A stretch of DNA of 64,000 bases from the NCBI GenBank assembly GCA_017962745.1, contig JAGCUR010000018.1, positions 62,001 to 126,000 on the forward strand, in the 5' to 3' direction. The notes under the pieces were generated by a model. The model searched no databases. It was not told the DNA's origin and worked only from the letters and a program-made list of their open reading frames with translations. Source of the stretch: Bacilli bacterium. GTDB taxonomy: Bacteria; Bacillota_I; Bacilli_A; ML615J-28; CAG-698. Made by a program: the position numbers and the translations under genes. Positions within the stretch are counted from its first letter, which is position 1. Each line of letters begins with the position of its first letter. Shown here one piece after another: positions 60,904 through 64,000 of this stretch.

Positions 60904-61835
60904 TGGAAGAAAAGAAATATGTGTTAGAGACTTATGCTCTAACTAAAAAGTATAAAGAAAAACTAGCCGTCGATTGCGTAAATATGCATATTGAATATGG
61001 TGATATTTACGGATTTGTTGGGGAAAATGGTGCTGGTAAGACAACTATCATTCGTCTTATCACCGGCCTTGCTAACCCAACAAGTGGTAGATATGCTCTA
61101 TTTGGTATCAATAGTGCAGATAAGCGTATTGGTGATGCTAGAAAATATATGAGCGGAATCGTAGAAGCAGTATCGGTTAATAGATCGATGAATGCTTTAG
61201 ATAATTTAAAATTACAGTGTCTAATTAATGATATTAAGAAAACTGATGAAGAATTAATTGAATTAATTCATCGTGTTGGCCTTGATTATCAAGAAATTGC
61301 CAAGAAGAAAGCTGGTGACTTTTCTTTAGGTATGCGCCAAAGATTAGGTATTGCGATTGCGATGATTTCTAATCCTAAGTTCATCGTTTTAGATGAACCG
61401 ATGAATGGCTTAGATCCTCAAGGCTTTATTGATGTTAGAGAAACAATCGTTAAACTTAATAAAGAAGGTGTAACATTCTTAGTTTCTAGTCACATCCTAG
61501 CTGAACTTGATAAAGTATGTAACAAAATTGGTGTAATTTCCCATGGTAGATTACTTGATGAAATTACAATTGAGGACTTACATGCTAAATCAAGAAAGAG
61601 AATTGAAGTAGCAAGTGAAGATTTAGAAGGTCTAAAAGAATATTTAGTATCTAACTTAAATCTAGGTGAAGTTGAAATTGCTAATGATCATTTATTAATA
61701 TTTGATAATATCGATATTAATGAAGTGCTAAAAGCACTTGTTAATGGCAATAAACAAGTTAAAGATATATCACTTAAAGAAGATACAATTGAAGACTACT
61801 ACATTAACTTAGTAGTGGGAGGCAAACATGCTTAG
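60903..61835 (+). CDS. ABC transporter ATPase (CcmA/bacitracin-export type)
   Basis: This 310-residue ATPase has Walker A GENGAGKTT, signature FSLGMRQRLGIAIAMI, Walker B FIVLDEPMNGLDPQG and switch His SSHILAELD. The C-terminal 100 residues form a small alpha/beta domain, as in BcrA-type exporters and natural-product or peptide ABC systems. It overlaps the Hpt gene upstream and the permease downstream (8 bases), so the phosphotransfer and transport genes are in one operon. The cargo is unknown. Confidence 0.92.
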   Translation: MEEKKYVLETYALTKKYKEKLAVDCVNMHIEYGDIYGFVGENGAGKTTIIRLITGLANPTSGRYALFGINSADKRIGDARKYMSGIVEAVSVNRSMNALDNLKLQCLINDIKKTDEELIELIHRVGLDYQEIAKKKAGDFSLGMRQRLGIAIAMISNPKFIVLDEPMNGLDPQGFIDVRETIVKLNKEGVTFLVSSHILAELDKVCNKIGVISHGRLLDEITIEDLHAKSRKRIEVASEDLEGLKEYLVSNLNLGEVEIANDHLLIFDNIDINEVLKALVNGNKQVKDISLKEDTIEDYYINLVVGGKHA

Positions 61836-62649
61836 TTTACTTAAAGCCGATTTGTTTAGAATTTTTAGGGGTAAACTAGCACGAATTGGTTTAATCATTT
61901 CGGTAGTTTTGCCAGTAGTAATTGTACTTATTTATTATGCAGCTGATGCATCACTTGCATCGATTACTGATGGTGAAGATGTTACATTTGGATTATTTAG
62001 CGCTTCATCGTTAATTAAAACATCGTTTTCGGTTAGTGATAATATGGGTTTAGTAATAATCATATTCTCGGTAATATTTGTATCACTAGATATTGTTAAC
62101 GGAACACTTCGCAATAAAGTAATAGCTGGTCACTCGCGAACTTCAATATACTGTTCGCATTTATTATCATCAATTATTTATAACTTAGTAATGATAATAA
62201 TTTATACATCAATTACTACATTACTTACTTTATTATTATTTAAACGCAATAATCCTTTTTCCGCAGATGAAATTAGAGGATTAGTTTATTCAATAGTTTT
62301 AGGTTTAGTAACATATGTATTTATCGCAACTGTTACAACATTCTTAGCATTGATACTAGGCTCAATTGCCCCATCAATCATCTTAACGGTTGCTTATACA
62401 ATGGTTATTGCCTTTGTTACGATGATATTCTTCCTTATTTTCCAATGGGGAGCAATTGAAGACGCAGAAAGATTCGAGCCATTAAAATACATCTTATATT
62501 TTATTCCATTATTTGCTAATGGATCGACTTTGACGGTGGCCGAAGTTAATAATACAGTATTTATTGAAGGTATGGTTTCATACTTATTATTCGGTGGTCT
62601 TAATGTATTTTTAGGACTTCTAGCCTTTAACAGAAAAGATTTAAAATAG
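61828..62649 (+). CDS. ABC-2 type permease
   Basis: This 273-residue membrane protein has six predicted helices. The N-terminus LKADLFRIFRGKLARIGLIISVVLPVV (amphipathic helix, then first membrane span) is typical of ABC-2 permeases that pair with CcmA-like ATPases. A hydrophilic loop (ADASLASITDGEDVTFG) follows the first span. It completes the two-gene transporter with the upstream ATPase. It is probably an exporter or a lantibiotic/bacitracin-resistance-like module; the substrate is not determinable. Confidence 0.85.
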   Translation: MLSLLKADLFRIFRGKLARIGLIISVVLPVVIVLIYYAADASLASITDGEDVTFGLFSASSLIKTSFSVSDNMGLVIIIFSVIFVSLDIVNGTLRNKVIAGHSRTSIYCSHLLSSIIYNLVMIIIYTSITTLLTLLLFKRNNPFSADEIRGLVYSIVLGLVTYVFIATVTTFLALILGSIAPSIILTVAYTMVIAFVTMIFFLIFQWGAIEDAERFEPLKYILYFIPLFANGSTLTVAEVNNTVFIEGMVSYLLFGGLNVFLGLLAFNRKDLK

Positions 62650-62659
62650 GAGGATCAAG

Positions 62660-63532
62660 ATGGTTGGTAACACAAAACTCGTAAGACTAGATAAAATTTT
62701 AAAAGAATTCAATTGCCCAAATAATGTATATGCTAAGGTTGAAGCTACCAACCCGACAGGATCTATTAAAGATAGACCTTGCTACTTTATGCTTAAAAAG
62801 GATAAAGAAGCTGGTCTGTTAAAGGATGGCGGAACGGTAGTAGAAGCTACCAGCGGTAACATGGGTATATCGTTAGCTTATTTTCAAAAAGAGCTTAACT
62901 ATAACGCCATCATTGTTATGCCAACTAGTATGTCAGTTGAGCGCCGCCAGATGATTCAAAAATACGGCGCTAAACTAGAACTAGTTGATGGTGGCATTAT
63001 GCAATGCGCTCTCCGCGCTAAAGAAATCGTGGATAGCATTCCGGGCGCTATTATGTTTAGGCAGTTTGATGATTATAATAATGCGAGAGCGCATTACGAA
63101 ACAACCGGCCAAGAACTTGCTAGCCAGATTAAAGCTGATTATTTATTTGCCGGGATTGGTACTGGTGGCACCATTAGCGGAATTGGTAAATATTTTAAAG
63201 AACAAAAATTTGATACAAAACTTATCGGAATCGAACCATTCGAATCACCACTCTTAACAAAAGGCGAAGCTCATCCGCACTTAATTCAAGGAATTGGCGC
63301 TAACTTTATCCCAATCATTTTAGAATTAAAAGTTGTAGATGAAGTGATTACAGTTAGAGGAGAAGATGCAATCGCGATGGCTAAAAAGATAAGAGAATTA
63401 GAGCAAATTGACTGTGGATACTCATCTGGTGCTGCACTATGCGGATGCATCAATTACTTAAATTCCCATAATATCAAAGATAAAGATATTGTTGTTATAT
63501 TCCCTGATCGAGGTGATAGATACTCATGGTAG
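62660..63532 (+). CDS. cysK: Cysteine synthase (O-acetylserine sulfhydrylase)
   Basis: This 290-residue PLP enzyme makes cysteine from O-acetylserine and sulfide. The PLP lysine is in NPTGSIKDRPCYFML (about K37), the substrate loop is EATSGNMGISLAY, the phosphate loop is GIGTGGTISGIGKYF and the C-terminal pyridine contact is FPDRGDRY. It is followed by a serine acetyltransferase gene with a 7-base overlap, giving a complete cysteine pathway. No T-box or other leader was seen upstream; it follows the ABC permease by 10 bases with AGGAGG. Confidence 0.93.
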   Translation: MVGNTKLVRLDKILKEFNCPNNVYAKVEATNPTGSIKDRPCYFMLKKDKEAGLLKDGGTVVEATSGNMGISLAYFQKELNYNAIIVMPTSMSVERRQMIQKYGAKLELVDGGIMQCALRAKEIVDSIPGAIMFRQFDDYNNARAHYETTGQELASQIKADYLFAGIGTGGTISGIGKYFKEQKFDTKLIGIEPFESPLLTKGEAHPHLIQGIGANFIPIILELKVVDEVITVRGEDAIAMAKKIRELEQIDCGYSSGAALCGCINYLNSHNIKDKDIVVIFPDRGDRYSW

Positions 63533-64000
63533 GTATTTATAATAAAGAATGCTATTCATGCTTTTTAAAAGAAGCAACAAAATACTTAACTAAAAATGAA
63601 GATAATTTAGAAAAAGTTAAAGAATCATTTTTATGTAACATTAGTGAAGATAAAGATAGCTTAGCTAAGTTCATTGATAAAATCGATACCATCAAAAAAG
63701 AATTAAAAGAAGATTTAGATTTCTACATGATATCAGATCCGGCTATCGATTCAAGCGAAGAAGTAGTCCTAGCTTATCCAGGCTATAAAGCCATTACCTG
63801 CTACCGCATTGCTCATGCTTTAAGAGAAACAGGCTTAAAAGTGCAAGCAAGACTAATTAGTGAGTTAGCTCATTCAGCTACTGGTATTGATATTCACCCA
63901 GCTGCTAGAATCGGTACCCCATTTTTTATCGACCATGGCACCGGTATTGTAATTGGAGAAACTACTGTAATTGGTTCACGCGTTAAACTATACCAAGGGG
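63526..64000 (+). CDS. cysE: Serine O-acetyltransferase (3' truncated by window edge)
   Basis: The gene runs off the end of the window after 158 codons. It starts at ATG 63526 inside the cysK stop region. The visible part has the helical N-terminal domain (residues about 1-115) and the beginning of the left-handed beta helix with GIDIHPAARIG, FFIDHGTGIVIGETTVIG and the catalytic His in IDHGTG. This matches the EpsC/CysE type of serine acetyltransferase, which supplies O-acetylserine for the CysK upstream. Completeness cannot be judged. Confidence 0.9.
   Translation, partial: MVGIYNKECYSCFLKEATKYLTKNEDNLEKVKESFLCNISEDKDSLAKFIDKIDTIKKELKEDLDFYMISDPAIDSSEEVVLAYPGYKAITCYRIAHALRETGLKVQARLISELAHSATGIDIHPAARIGTPFFIDHGTGIVIGETTVIGSRVKLYQG

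Noticed and set aside
1-64000. Possible use of TGA as tryptophan, as in Mycoplasma relatives
   Set aside because: Tryptophans in conserved motifs (for example GH31 and GdhA) are coded TGG, and TGA closes real genes such as the one at 32005 and feoA copy 2. The standard code applies.
1-64000. CRISPR arrays, insertion sequences, prophage or plasmid genes
   Set aside because: No regular repeat-spacer pattern, transposase, integrase, recombinase or terminal inverted repeats were seen; the gene content is metabolic and regulatory.

Overview
This window comes from an AT-rich (roughly one third G+C by eye), low-GC Gram-positive bacterium, most likely an anaerobic gut or rumen member of the Bacilli/Erysipelotrichia/Mollicutes-related Bacillota. 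The reasons are the many Sec/lipobox lipoproteins, the SAM-I and lysine riboswitches, a UPF0371 protein, a YtqA-like radical SAM protein, a superoxide reductase, and Feo ferrous-iron uptake. Tryptophan is written TGG and TGA is used as a stop, so the Mycoplasma code is not in use. No rRNA, tRNA, CRISPR array, insertion sequence or prophage was recognised.

Layout. 1-4.7 kb: a heterodimeric ABC exporter (first gene cut by the window edge) convergent with a MATE transporter. 4.9-8.8 kb: a lipoprotein, two methyltransferase-fold proteins and a UPF0371 protein. 8.9-11.6 kb: a diguanylate cyclase gene interrupted by one in-frame TAA, followed by a SIS-like protein. 11.7-13.0 kb: glutamate dehydrogenase. 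13.06-18.5 kb: a SAM-I riboswitch operon holding a GltX-TldD fusion, TldE/PmbA and MetK. 18.5-19.5 kb: a radical SAM protein on the minus strand.

19.6-48.9 kb is the most striking part: a colinear locus of about 29 kb. It starts at a good promoter whose transcript would begin with a long palindromic stem-loop containing a LacI/CcpA-like operator. It encodes two large surface lipoproteins, a sugar-type solute-binding protein with two permeases (no ATPase), two DUF4127 proteins, two different GH31 enzymes, a GDPD-family phosphodiesterase, a GH26-like enzyme, an AGE-family epimerase, a phosphodiester glycosidase (NAGPA-like), a GH20-like enzyme, a lipoprotein with two SGNH esterase domains, a Gfo/Idh/MocA oxidoreductase and an MBL-fold hydrolase. 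The mix of glycosidases, phosphodiester-cleaving enzymes and esterases suggests use of a phosphodiester-containing, acylated glycan such as teichoic acid, capsule or a phosphoglycan. This substrate assignment is inference.

48.9-52 kb: M18 aminopeptidase, BioY (apparently starting at ACG), superoxide reductase, an ArsC/Spx-like protein and a SemiSWEET-like protein. 52-54.6 kb: a lysine riboswitch, its terminator and an amino-acid ABC transporter. 54.6-58.7 kb: a membrane protein, a DtxR-type regulator, two palindromic operators over the feo promoter, then FeoA-FeoA-FeoB and a Cys-rich membrane protein. 58.8-62.6 kb: a response regulator with degenerate GGDEF and intact EAL domain, an Hpt protein and a two-gene ABC transporter. 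62.7-64 kb: cysK and a truncated cysE-like gene.
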